Both the position numbers and the translations under genes were made by a program. From positions 7,282 through 21,256 of the forward strand of contig DLKK01000064.1 in NCBI GenBank assembly GCA_002478955.1: a stretch of DNA of 13,975 nucleotides, given 5' to 3'. This document shows, in pieces, positions 1 to 6,116 of this stretch. How positions within the stretch are numbered: the stretch's first letter is position 1; every line of letters begins with the position of its first letter. This stretch comes from Treponema sp. UBA7590. Its GTDB lineage: Bacteria; Spirochaetota; Spirochaetia; Treponematales; Treponemataceae. The notes beneath the pieces were generated by a model. The model ran no database searches, was not told the DNA's origin, and saw nothing but the letters and a program-made list of their open reading frames with translations.

Positions 1-474
1 GGCGGGCTTTGGCTTGACGCAACAATTTTTGTGTCAAGAAAGATTCCTGAATATTGCTTTGAGCTTCCGTATTTTTCAATCCACTACGAAACATCAACAA
101 GCAAAATAGCAAGTGGAAAATGGACAGGTTTTTGCCAGGCAGGACAGGAAAAATCGCTTATACACAGTTTTTGCCGCGATGTATTCTTCTCATATTGGAA
201 AAGATATAACAAGCTGATTGATTATTTTTTCATTGACTATGTAATGCTTGCAGGATACAAAAATATTCCAGCTTTCAAAAAACTTATAGATGCACTGCCT
301 CTCAACAATCAAGGAATAAAGGAACTCGACAGACATTTCAATGAGGAATATTCAAATGAACTTTTAGACAATATTCTATCTGAATCAACTTTTTTCAAAC
401 TTAACTGGAAAAGAGGTTATAAAAAAGAGATAAACGGAAGTAAAACTCTTTACGCATATTTTCTAGAAAAATAG
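1..474 (+). CDS. Capsular polysaccharide synthesis glycosyltransferase, C-terminal part
   Basis: The frame is open from the first base, so this is the 3' end of a gene that starts outside the window; 157 residues are visible. They begin with GGLWLDATIFV. This matches the 'YGG-W-DAT' core of the capsular polysaccharide synthesis family (Caps_synth, PF05704), related to GT32-type sugar transferases, where the Asp belongs to the nucleotide-sugar/metal binding motif. The remainder is a mixed alpha/beta tail rich in Tyr, Phe and Lys, as is usual for this family, and has no membrane helix. A GTG codon at 31 could be mistaken for a start, but it lies after the conserved motif and has no ribosome binding site. 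The likely role is transfer of a sugar to a surface polysaccharide at the cytoplasmic face; substrate unknown. The glycosyltransferase at 1106 supports a polysaccharide locus. Confidence 0.75.
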   Translation, partial: GGLWLDATIFVSRKIPEYCFELPYFSIHYETSTSKIASGKWTGFCQAGQEKSLIHSFCRDVFFSYWKRYNKLIDYFFIDYVMLAGYKNIPAFKKLIDALPLNNQGIKELDRHFNEEYSNELLDNILSESTFFKLNWKRGYKKEINGSKTLYAYFLEK

Positions 475-483
475 TTGTTATTA

Positions 484-500
484 AGTTGTAAATCACAACT
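484..500. repeat. Short inverted repeat (6-bp arms)
   Basis: AGTTGT at 484-489 and ACAACT at 495-500 are perfect reverse complements around a 5-nt spacer. The right arm overlaps the -35 region of the candidate promoter for the next gene, so it could be a small operator. It has no T-tract, so it is a poor terminator. Six-bp arms can easily occur by chance. Confidence 0.3.
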
Positions 501-527
501 GACAAGAAAATAGTTTTGTGTTAGAAT
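499..527 (+). promoter_or_regulatory. Candidate sigma-70 promoter for the 547 ORF / DUF2335 unit
   Basis: CTGACA at 499-504 and TAGAAT at 522-527 are separated by 17 nt, close to the vegetative consensus at both boxes. Initiation would fall near 534, leaving a leader of about 13 nt that contains the AGGAGG at 535-540. This fits a transcript starting here rather than read-through from the gene ending at 474. Confidence 0.5.
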
Positions 528-546
528 AGTATCTAGGAGGAAAACT

Positions 547-747
547 ATGGAATATTTCTACAAAAATCTTTTTGGTCAAATTAATTCGATTTCTCCTAGA
601 ATTCAAAAAACAACATCATGTTCTGTTTCTAAAGATTTTGAATTTGTTGCACGTATGTTCAGCAAAGCAGGAAATGATATAAAGATAGGAATTTCTTATG
701 CCACGAAACCAAATGACAAAAAACGAAAAAGCTTCAGCGACAGATAA
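547..747 (+). CDS. Small hypothetical protein (66 aa)
   Basis: I do not recognise this product. The start is strongly supported: AGGAGG at 535-540 lies 6 nt before the ATG, the best ribosome binding site in this part of the window, and a promoter-like pair lies just upstream. The protein is 66 residues long. It begins with an aromatic segment (MEYFYKNLF) and ends in a very basic tail (KPNDKKRKSFSDR). It shows no signal peptide, membrane helix or metal-binding motif. Its last 50 nt overlap the start of the DUF2335 gene in another frame, so the two are probably translated in a coupled way. It may be a genuine small partner of that membrane protein, a leader ORF controlling it, or the remnant of a longer gene cut by a frameshift. 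Function unknown. Confidence 0.5.
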   Translation: MEYFYKNLFGQINSISPRIQKTTSCSVSKDFEFVARMFSKAGNDIKIGISYATKPNDKKRKSFSDR

Positions 748-1093
748 AGCTGGTGTTGCCCTTTATCAAGAAAAACAAGTTGTATTTGAAGGTGCTATAC
801 CTCATCCTGACATTCTAAAAGGTTATGGAGAAATTGATAAGTCATATCCAGAGCGAATCATAAAATTAGCTGAAAATCATGCAAAAACAGAAGATGCCTC
901 TCAATCAGCTTTAGTAAAAGGAAATATAATATCTGTAATACTTGGTCAAATATTATCATTTATCTTTGGAATAGCAGGAATAGGTGCAACAATCTATTTA
1001 GGACTAAAAGGTAATACTGCAGGAGCAATAGCAACTTCCATTGCAGTCATAGTACAAGTTGTAGTTTCTGCTATCGTTAACAAAAAAAATTAG
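698..1093 (+). CDS. DUF2335 family two-helix membrane protein
   Basis: The 131-residue product has a soluble N-terminal part and two C-terminal membrane helices (about residues 78-100 and 106-127), with a short basic tail facing the cytoplasm. Residues 29-62 (FEGAIPHPDILKGYGEID, then YPERIIKLAENH) match the DUF2335 signature of a 'G-(P/I)-P-P-(E/D)-IL-Y' stretch followed by 'P-R-I-AE'. DUF2335 proteins are small predicted membrane proteins of unknown biochemical role, found sporadically in mobile or accessory regions. The start at 698 has AGGA at 687-690 with a 7-nt spacer, and an in-frame TAG at 686-688 excludes a longer protein. It overlaps the upstream ORF by 50 nt and is followed after 12 nt by a glycosyltransferase, so all three may share a transcript. 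The family call is from motif memory. Confidence 0.7.
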   Translation: MPRNQMTKNEKASATDKAGVALYQEKQVVFEGAIPHPDILKGYGEIDKSYPERIIKLAENHAKTEDASQSALVKGNIISVILGQILSFIFGIAGIGATIYLGLKGNTAGAIATSIAVIVQVVVSAIVNKKN

Positions 1094-1105
1094 CAACAAT
1101 AATCT

Positions 1106-1999
1106 ATGCAAAACGAACCATTAGTATCTGTAATTATTCCAACTTATAACCGCGGACGGCTTATTCTTGATTCAGTAAATTCTGTTCTGAATCAGACTTA
1201 TAAGAATATTGATCTTATTGTTGTTGATGACTGTTCAACTGACGATACAATCAATGTTTTGGAACAAATCAGTGACAAAAGACTTAAAATTATCAGACAT
1301 TCTAAAAACAAAGGGCAAAATGCAGCAAGAAACACAGGCATAAAAGCAAGTGCCGGAGAATATATTGCCCATCACGACAGTGATGATATATGGCATCTAA
1401 ATAAACTAGAGATTCAAATGAGTAAAATTCGAGAAGTCAACGCAGATGTTTTATGCTGTCAGACCGCTGTAAATGATGAAGATACTCATAAATACCTATA
1501 CAATCATCCGAATGAAAAATTGGTAAAAGAAGGTTATATTTCATATAAGCAACTTTTAAAATACAACTGCACCACGACTCAGACAATCATTGGAAAGGCT
1601 GAATGCTTTAAGGATATTTTATTCGATGAAAAACAGCCAAGATTTACGGACTGGGCACTTTCCCTTGATTTAGTAAAAAAATATAAATTTTATTATCAGC
1701 AAGCGGTTCTTGTTGATGTCTACCAGCAAAAAGATTCTATAACAAAAAATCCGCAAAAAGGTGTAAAGGGAATGGAAATGCTTTTTGAAAAACACAAGAG
1801 CGCAATTATTTCTGATCCGGAGATTGTTGAAAGTTTTTTCAAGAAAAAAGCTGCTTTTGTGTGCAAAACAGGCAAAAATCCTAAAGAAGAAATGAAAATG
1901 ATTTTTAAATATAATCCTACTGCAGGAAATTTTATAAAATATTCTCTTTCAGTATTAGGTCTGTATAAATATCTTTTTAACATAAAGCAAAAGTTTTAG
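1106..1999 (+). CDS. Family 2 glycosyltransferase (GT-A fold)
   Basis: The 297-residue soluble protein opens with VSVIIPTYNR (residues 7-16), the classic first strand of GT2 enzymes. VVDDCSTDDT (39-48) binds the nucleotide, and the metal-binding DXD occurs as HDSDDIW (90-96). FTDWAL around residue 182 sits where GT2 enzymes carry the catalytic-base Asp. The C-terminal 100 residues are Lys- and aromatic-rich and probably associate with the membrane surface. It most likely transfers a sugar from a nucleotide donor onto a lipid-linked or surface polysaccharide; donor and acceptor cannot be told from sequence. It starts 12 nt after the DUF2335 gene with no recognisable Shine-Dalgarno, suggesting coupling to upstream translation. 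The 80 nt after its stop contain no convincing terminator hairpin. Confidence 0.88.
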   Translation: MQNEPLVSVIIPTYNRGRLILDSVNSVLNQTYKNIDLIVVDDCSTDDTINVLEQISDKRLKIIRHSKNKGQNAARNTGIKASAGEYIAHHDSDDIWHLNKLEIQMSKIREVNADVLCCQTAVNDEDTHKYLYNHPNEKLVKEGYISYKQLLKYNCTTTQTIIGKAECFKDILFDEKQPRFTDWALSLDLVKKYKFYYQQAVLVDVYQQKDSITKNPQKGVKGMEMLFEKHKSAIISDPEIVESFFKKKAAFVCKTGKNPKEEMKMIFKYNPTAGNFIKYSLSVLGLYKYLFNIKQKF

Positions 2000-2044
2000 C
2001 TTTCAAGAAACTCTTATACATTTCTGAGTAAACAAAAATACTAA

Positions 2045-2073
2045 TTTATTTTTCCCTTTTTCTATGCTATTAT
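2045..2073 (+). promoter_or_regulatory. Extended -10 promoter placed for a leaderless start at 2080
   Basis: TGC-TATTAT (2065-2073) is an extended -10 box, with a weak TTTATT (2045-2050) 17 nt upstream. Initiation expected about 7 nt downstream would coincide with the ATG at 2080. No Shine-Dalgarno lies between, consistent with a leaderless message. The boxes are seen; the start site is inferred. Confidence 0.45.
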
Positions 2074-2079
2074 TTTTAT

Positions 2080-3687
2080 ATGCAGAAAATCAGAAAACTG
2101 CCGATAGGCATCCAGAGTTTTGAGAGTCTCCGCAGAGACAATTATATCTATATAGACAAGACGGAATTTGTATACAGTCTTGTCCACTCAGGAAAAGTTT
2201 ACTTTCTTAGCCGGCCGCGCCGTTTCGGGAAGAGCCTTTTTCTCTCGACGCTGAAGGCTTATTTTGAAGGCAAGAAGGAACTTTTTGCAGGACTTAGGAT
2301 TGAGCAGCTTGAAAAGGACAATCCCGACGCCTGGAAACCCTACCCAGTTATTCATCTGAATTTTGCGCAGAACAGTTTTTCAAAAGAAAGTTCTCTTGAA
2401 AAAACTATAAATCTTCAGCTGGAAGAATATGAAAAAAAATATGAAATACAATCTGACTACAAAGACTCTTTGGACCCGACAAATTTTGCAGGCCGCTTCA
2501 TAAACATTGTGCAGACCGCGCGGAAAAAGACAGGTCTTCCAGCTGCACTCCTTATTGGCGAGTACGACAAGCCGCTTCTTGACGCGCAGAACAACGAGGA
2601 GCTTGTGAATGAGAACCGCGAGACGCTGTGCGGACTGTACGTGACACTGAAAGCCCTGGACGAGGACCTTAAATTTGTGTTCCTTACAGGCGTAACAAAG
2701 TTCAGCAAGGTGAGCATATTCAGCGACCTGAACCAGCTGAACGACATATCAATCACAAGCCGGTACGCCACAGTCTGCGGAATTACAGAAAAAGAAATGC
2801 TTGAAAATCTGGAACCAGAGATAAACGAGTTCGCAGAAAAGAACGGACTCTCAAAAGAAGAATGTGTAAATCAGCTTGAAAAGATGTATGATGGCTACCA
2901 TTTTCACCATGAGGCTGACGGCGTGTACAATCCATTCAGTCTTCTGAACGCTCTTTACTCAAGGGAATTTGCGCTTTACTGGTTCGCAACCGGCACGCCC
3001 ACTTTCCTAATAAAGAAGCTCCAGGAAAGCACAATGAACTACATGGACCTTTCAAACGGAGTTGAGGCCACGGCGCAGGAGCTACAGGACTACAGGAGCG
3101 ACAACCCGAACCCTATTCCGCTCTTCTACCAGACAGGCTACCTTACAATAAAGGGCTACGACAGGGAGTTCGGCGTGTACCTTTTAAAATACCCGAATAA
3201 TGAGGTGAAGTACGCGTTCATAAACTCGCTTGCACCGGCAATCCTGAACAACAACCGCTCCACAGGGCTTGTCGTAGTCTCGTTCGCGCGCGACATAAAG
3301 AAAGGCGACATAGAAAGCGTGATGAACCGGTTCAAGTCTCTCTTTGCCACTCTTCCCTACACAACCGCAAGGAAGGAAAAAAGGGATGCTGTTATCGAGC
3401 AGAACTTCCAGAACGTGTTCTACCTTGTGTTCACGCTGCTAGGCCAGTGGTCGTCTGTAGAGGAGACATCCTCATTCGGCAGGGCTGACTGCGTGCTTTT
3501 GAACGGAAACAATGTCTTTATCTTTGAGTTCAAGAGGGACAAGAGCGCGGACGAGGCTCTGAATCAGATTGAGGAGGCAAAATATGCCGAGCCGTACAAG
3601 TCAAGCGGAAAGAGGATTATAAAAATCGGAGCGAGCTTCTCAACAAAGGAACGGAATCTTGCTGAATGGAAGATTGTGAGGCTATAA
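2080..3687 (+). CDS. AAA-ATPase-like protein with C-terminal PD-(D/E)XK nuclease domain (DUF1703 type)
   Basis: The 535-residue protein has the full architecture of the 'AAA-ATPase-like' (PF09820) plus PD-(D/E)XK nuclease superfamily (PF08011, DUF1703) family. The N-terminus KLPIGIQSFESLR is the normal family start. The P-loop is SRPRRFGKSL (44-53). The Walker B region is LLIGEYDKPLLD (157-168), where the family usually has IDEYD, so one acidic residue is replaced by Gly160. FLTGVTKFS (201-209) is the sensor-like strand. At the C-terminus, GRAD (467-470), FEFK (482-485) and Q496/Y502 form the nuclease core with D470, E483 and K485. These proteins are often multicopy in anaerobe and spirochaete genomes, and their role is unproven. 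The start lacks a Shine-Dalgarno. The gene overlaps the HipA-like kinase gene by one base. Base composition changes sharply within the gene. Confidence 0.88.
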   Translation: MQKIRKLPIGIQSFESLRRDNYIYIDKTEFVYSLVHSGKVYFLSRPRRFGKSLFLSTLKAYFEGKKELFAGLRIEQLEKDNPDAWKPYPVIHLNFAQNSFSKESSLEKTINLQLEEYEKKYEIQSDYKDSLDPTNFAGRFINIVQTARKKTGLPAALLIGEYDKPLLDAQNNEELVNENRETLCGLYVTLKALDEDLKFVFLTGVTKFSKVSIFSDLNQLNDISITSRYATVCGITEKEMLENLEPEINEFAEKNGLSKEECVNQLEKMYDGYHFHHEADGVYNPFSLLNALYSREFALYWFATGTPTFLIKKLQESTMNYMDLSNGVEATAQELQDYRSDNPNPIPLFYQTGYLTIKGYDREFGVYLLKYPNNEVKYAFINSLAPAILNNNRSTGLVVVSFARDIKKGDIESVMNRFKSLFATLPYTTARKEKRDAVIEQNFQNVFYLVFTLLGQWSSVEETSSFGRADCVLLNGNNVFIFEFKRDKSADEALNQIEEAKYAEPYKSSGKRIIKIGASFSTKERNLAEWKIVRL

Positions 3688-4874
3688 TGAACTACATTCT
3701 TTGCCACAAAGATATTCCAGTTTTAAGGTTCTCAACAGAAGATGAAGAAATCTCCGAAGTCTCTGAAATAATCTGCGGGGATCATCTTCCTGTCGGAATA
3801 TCGCCAGACAACGAAAAGGGAAAAACGCTGAAAAGCCAGTTCCGCTCCTGGTGGAAAGGTCGTTCAATTCCTGCAAGCCGGCAGAATCTTGACACGGCCC
3901 TTGAACAGCTCGGAAATGTCACCACGGATTATCTTATAGAAAAAAGCTACGGACTTAGCCTTTCTGACCACTACTGGGCAAAGCCTTTGGCAAGCAGCCT
4001 TTCCTGGAAAGACGTGAATTTCTTTCAGAACAGCTTTTCAGACGATGTAGGAAAAGCGCTCTTCGGCGTTCTGAATTCAGACAGCACGGACAAGCTGAAC
4101 CTTGTTTCCCCGGACAACACATCCGACGGATGGCTCAAGAAAAAATGGATAATAAACAACGGAGAGAGGATTCTTCTAAAAGCCGGAAGCGCGCCGTATT
4201 ATCAGGAGCCGTTCAATGAAGTTTTGACTTCCGAAATTTGTGGTAGGCTCGGAATAAAACACGTTGAATACAAAATCATAAAATCTGATGAAACTTTTTA
4301 TTCATCATGCCCAGACTTTGTGTCGCCGCAGACAGAGCTTGTTCCAGCCTGGCACATTGTAAATACTTTAAAAAAAGACAACAATACTTCAAACTTCAAC
4401 CATATGATAAACTGCTGCCAGGAACTGGGATTCAAAGACACAGAAAAACTAAAGCAGGAAATCTGCAATATGCTCACGGTTGACTTTATAATTGCCAACA
4501 CCGACAGGCACTACAACAACTTCGGTTTTTTAAGGAATCCTGACACGCTTGAATGGCTTGGTCTTGCACCAGTGTTTGACAGCGGAACTTCATTTTTCCA
4601 CAGAGAAAGCGTGTTCTCATTACGAAATCCATACTTGCGTGAATCTTTAAAAATAAAGGCAAAGCCGTTCGCTCCAAACCAGAAGGAACAGATGAAACGG
4701 ATTCCATTCAAGGAATACTTTGCAGATTTGAACTTTGAGAAACTGAATGGGACTTCAGAATTCTTCGGAAAATTAATATCGCAAAATCCATACATAGAGC
4801 CGGAACGCGCGGAAATCTTGTGCAAAACGCTGGATTTAAGGATAAAAGAGACAGAAACTTTGCTTGAGCAATAA
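3687..4874 (+). CDS. HipA-like serine/threonine kinase
   Basis: I place the start at the ATG overlapping the upstream stop (TAATG, 3685-3689), with GAGG at 3678-3681 five nt before it, rather than 21 nt earlier; this gives 395 residues. The C-terminal half carries the HipA-type kinase core: a lysine-bearing strand ILLKAG (162-167), the helix NEVLTSEICGRLGI (177-190), the catalytic loop NTDRHYNNFGFL (271-282) with D273 and N278, and the metal-binding DSG (298-300). The N-terminal region, including RSIPASR (59-65) and GLSLSDHYW (89-97), is a family-specific module, not the classic HipA N-domain. HipA kinases phosphorylate protein targets and are usually silenced by a HipB repressor. No helix-turn-helix partner is encoded here; the overlapping partner is the AAA/nuclease protein, so a standard toxin-antitoxin role cannot be assumed. 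The substrate is unknown. Confidence 0.85.
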   Translation: MNYILCHKDIPVLRFSTEDEEISEVSEIICGDHLPVGISPDNEKGKTLKSQFRSWWKGRSIPASRQNLDTALEQLGNVTTDYLIEKSYGLSLSDHYWAKPLASSLSWKDVNFFQNSFSDDVGKALFGVLNSDSTDKLNLVSPDNTSDGWLKKKWIINNGERILLKAGSAPYYQEPFNEVLTSEICGRLGIKHVEYKIIKSDETFYSSCPDFVSPQTELVPAWHIVNTLKKDNNTSNFNHMINCCQELGFKDTEKLKQEICNMLTVDFIIANTDRHYNNFGFLRNPDTLEWLGLAPVFDSGTSFFHRESVFSLRNPYLRESLKIKAKPFAPNQKEQMKRIPFKEYFADLNFEKLNGTSEFFGKLISQNPYIEPERAEILCKTLDLRIKETETLLEQ

Positions 4875-4879
4875 ACCTC

Positions 4880-4961
4880 TACAACTTTTGTAATATACGA
4901 TACTTTTTTTGTAGTAGTACGATACTTTTTTTGTAGTAGTACATTAATTTTTTTGTAGTAA
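4880..4961. repeat. Tandem array of 22-bp repeats (three full units plus a degenerate one)
   Basis: Units at 4896-4917 and 4918-4939 are identical: TACGATAC, then seven T, then GTAGTAG. A third at 4940-4961 keeps TAC, the T7 tract and GTAGTA but differs in the middle (ATTAA for GATAC). A shorter, degenerate 16-nt copy abuts them at 4880-4895. The array starts 6 nt after the stop of the HipA-like gene and lies between convergent genes. AGTA...TACT dyads occur across the unit junctions, so it could bind a protein. Confidence 0.85.
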
Positions 4962-4984
4962 TATACAGGCACACCCGAACCAAT

Positions 4985-5020
4985 AAAAAAACGGCCAGAA
5001 GATTAATTCTTCCAGCCGTT
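4985..5020 (-). terminator. Intrinsic terminator of the DUF4469 gene
   Basis: AACGGC (4990-4995) pairs with GCCGTT (5015-5020), and GAAGA (4998-5002) with TCTTC (5008-5012), around a TTAAT loop with one 2-nt internal mismatch. On the minus strand the hairpin is followed by a run of T (complement of 4985-4990). It lies 16 nt beyond the stop at 5037. Confidence 0.85.
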
Positions 5021-5036
5021 CAAGTACTATTATGGA

Positions 5037-5798
5037 CTATGCCACAGTCAATACTGTATTAAAAGTGAACTCCAAAGGTTGTTTTCTAACTACTTTGGAG
5101 TTCACAGCCTGAGTCACAACCTTAATCTTGTAAGACCCAGTCTGCAAATCCACAGGAACAACACATGCCAGATGGTTCTGGGAATTTGTCCCAATACTTT
5201 CCTTTTTTAGGCAAACAGTTTTTGTGTCATCTTCAAGATTTATAAAGTACAATCCTACATCAGGAGCTTCTCCACCAACCCGGATATTCGAGCCATAAAC
5301 ATCAAAGAATCCGCCTTTTGTAAGTATATCCGAACTTTTTGAACCAAGATCAAAAACCTCTGTTATACTAGGCTTTACAGAATTTCCCTGAGTTATAACA
5401 GGCTCCAAGGAAGCCATGGTGTTTTTTGCAGCAGCCACAGGAAAAACAGAAATCTCAATGCTATGTTTTTCCTTATTGAATGGCTCAGATTCAGAATCAA
5501 AACAGCCCTTCACTTTTGCGGATGAGAGGAACAAACCATCGTCCACAATAAAACCATCTGAAATCTTGCTAAGTTTAGATTCATTCAAAAGCTCCGCGAT
5601 TTTTACAATCTGCTCCTTTGTGAGGCCATTATTCTTTCCAAGCAAAATAAGCTCGGAAGCCAAATCTTCATTGTTACAGACTCCACGGTTAATTGTCCGG
5701 GCATAAAATGTAACATTTTCATCTGCGTTTTTCTTTATTTTATTTTGATATAGGGCCACAGATAATTTTCCCTGCTTTTTTATAATAGCATTATTCAT
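5037..5798 (-). CDS. Putative DNA-binding protein with C-terminal Ig-like DUF4469 domain
   Basis: The 253-residue protein has two parts. Residues 1-125 resemble the HU-like or 'DNA-binding domain' half of a family best known in Bacteroidetes: a conserved opening strand (KLSVALYQNKIKK), a helix-loop (TKEQIVKIAELLNES, 60-74) and a beta hairpin (VDDGLFLSSAKVKGCF). Residues 142-250 match the DUF4469 Ig-like fold: KPSITEVFDLGSKSSDILT, then GGFFDVYGSNIRV, VGLYFIN and a final SYKIKVVTQ strand. The domains are recognised from memory. It may be a nucleoid-associated or structural DNA-binding protein; the molecular role is unproven. There is no signal peptide. The start has a strong AGGAG (minus strand, 5805-5809) with a 6-nt spacer. 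It is monocistronic: a good terminator lies behind it and a long leader in front, suggesting post-transcriptional control. Confidence 0.75.
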   Translation of the reverse strand: MNNAIIKKQGKLSVALYQNKIKKNADENVTFYARTINRGVCNNEDLASELILLGKNNGLTKEQIVKIAELLNESKLSKISDGFIVDDGLFLSSAKVKGCFDSESEPFNKEKHSIEISVFPVAAAKNTMASLEPVITQGNSVKPSITEVFDLGSKSSDILTKGGFFDVYGSNIRVGGEAPDVGLYFINLEDDTKTVCLKKESIGTNSQNHLACVVPVDLQTGSYKIKVVTQAVNSKVVRKQPLEFTFNTVLTVA

Positions 5799-5822
5799 TT
5801 AATGCTCCTTATAAATATAAAT

Positions 5823-5990
5823 TTAAACTTCCCATCCGAACCGCAAGAACTTGAACTTATTCCTATAAGCTAGGTTCGTGCAAAACTTTCAAAAAAACAT
5901 CATGTAAACATAAAAGCCATACATCAGTTTTTTTGATTTTTGCCCATTCATACAGGCAATCGCTTTTAATTTCTCATAACCACCTCCTTG
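5823..5990 (-). other. Leader element with conserved-looking peptide frame, Treponema repeat-like
   Basis: Most of the 5' leader of the DUF4469 gene. It opens with a strong Shine-Dalgarno (AAGGAGGT, minus strand near 5982-5989) that would serve only a three-codon ORF (ATG-AGA-AAT-TAA). Another frame reads GGGYEKLKAIAC and then MNGQKSKKLMYGFYVYMMFF, ending at TGA (5889-5891). It resumes in frame as KFCTNLAYRNKFKF and stops with TAA at 5823-5825. I associate such peptides, from memory, with short hypothetical entries in Treponema genomes. Local hairpins exist: TTGCC...GGCAA, and CTTAT-AGGA-ATAAG (extendable to 7 bp). It could be a structured regulatory RNA, a repeat family, or a decayed small gene. 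The sequence is seen; the repeat status is recollection. Confidence 0.5.
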
Positions 5991-5993
5991 CTC

Positions 5994-6027
5994 AAAAAAA
6001 ACTCTCGTTATTTTAAAATACTAAGAG
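5994..6027 (-). terminator. Terminator-like hairpin upstream of the leader element (possible attenuator)
   Basis: On the minus strand CTCT (6027-6024) pairs with AGAG (6005-6002). The interior ATTTTAAAAT is AT-rich and self-complementary, giving a longer stem with two mismatches, and eight T follow (6001-5994). It faces the DUF4469 gene but lies upstream of it, so it would act as an attenuator or as the end of a short RNA. The stem is weak. Confidence 0.35.
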
Positions 6028-6043
6028 ATATTTTAATCGGCAA
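6015..6043 (-). promoter_or_regulatory. Candidate promoter for the DUF4469 gene leader
   Basis: On the minus strand TTGCCG (6043-6038) and TATTTT (6020-6015) are 17 nt apart, each matching 4 of 6 consensus positions. Initiation near 6008 would give a leader of about 210 nt. It overlaps the hairpin at 5994-6027, so at most one of the two readings is likely to be functional. Confidence 0.3.
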
Positions 6044-6103
6044 GAAAAAAATAAAGTTCTTGAAAGTTTTTTGATTTTTATAGTAAAAAAATTGCTTATT
6101 TAT

Positions 6104-6109
6104 TATAAT
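6104..6109 (+). promoter_or_regulatory. Consensus -10 box for a leaderless start at 6117
   Basis: A perfect TATAAT ends 7 nt before the ATG at 6117, so initiation is expected at or next to the start codon. No Shine-Dalgarno precedes the ATG. No good -35 lies 16-18 nt upstream (TAGTAA at 6081-6086 is poor). The arrangement is the same as at 2080. Confidence 0.45.
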
Positions 6110-6116
6110 TAATCTC

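Noticed and set aside
2000..2079. Terminator after the GT2 gene (AGAAA...TTTCT)
   Set aside because: The stem is only 5 AT-rich bp with a 10-nt loop and no following T-run.
3666..3686. Start of the HipA-like kinase 21 nt upstream
   Set aside because: The TAATG junction at 3685-3689 with a GAGG ribosome binding site is a much better start.
4896..4961. CRISPR array
   Set aside because: The 22-bp units are directly adjacent without spacers and no cas genes are present.
4511..4972. 153-codon minus-strand frame covering the end of the HipA-like gene and the tandem repeats
   Set aside because: It is antisense to a well-supported kinase core, starts beyond the repeats and has no recognisable domain; it is a shadow frame.
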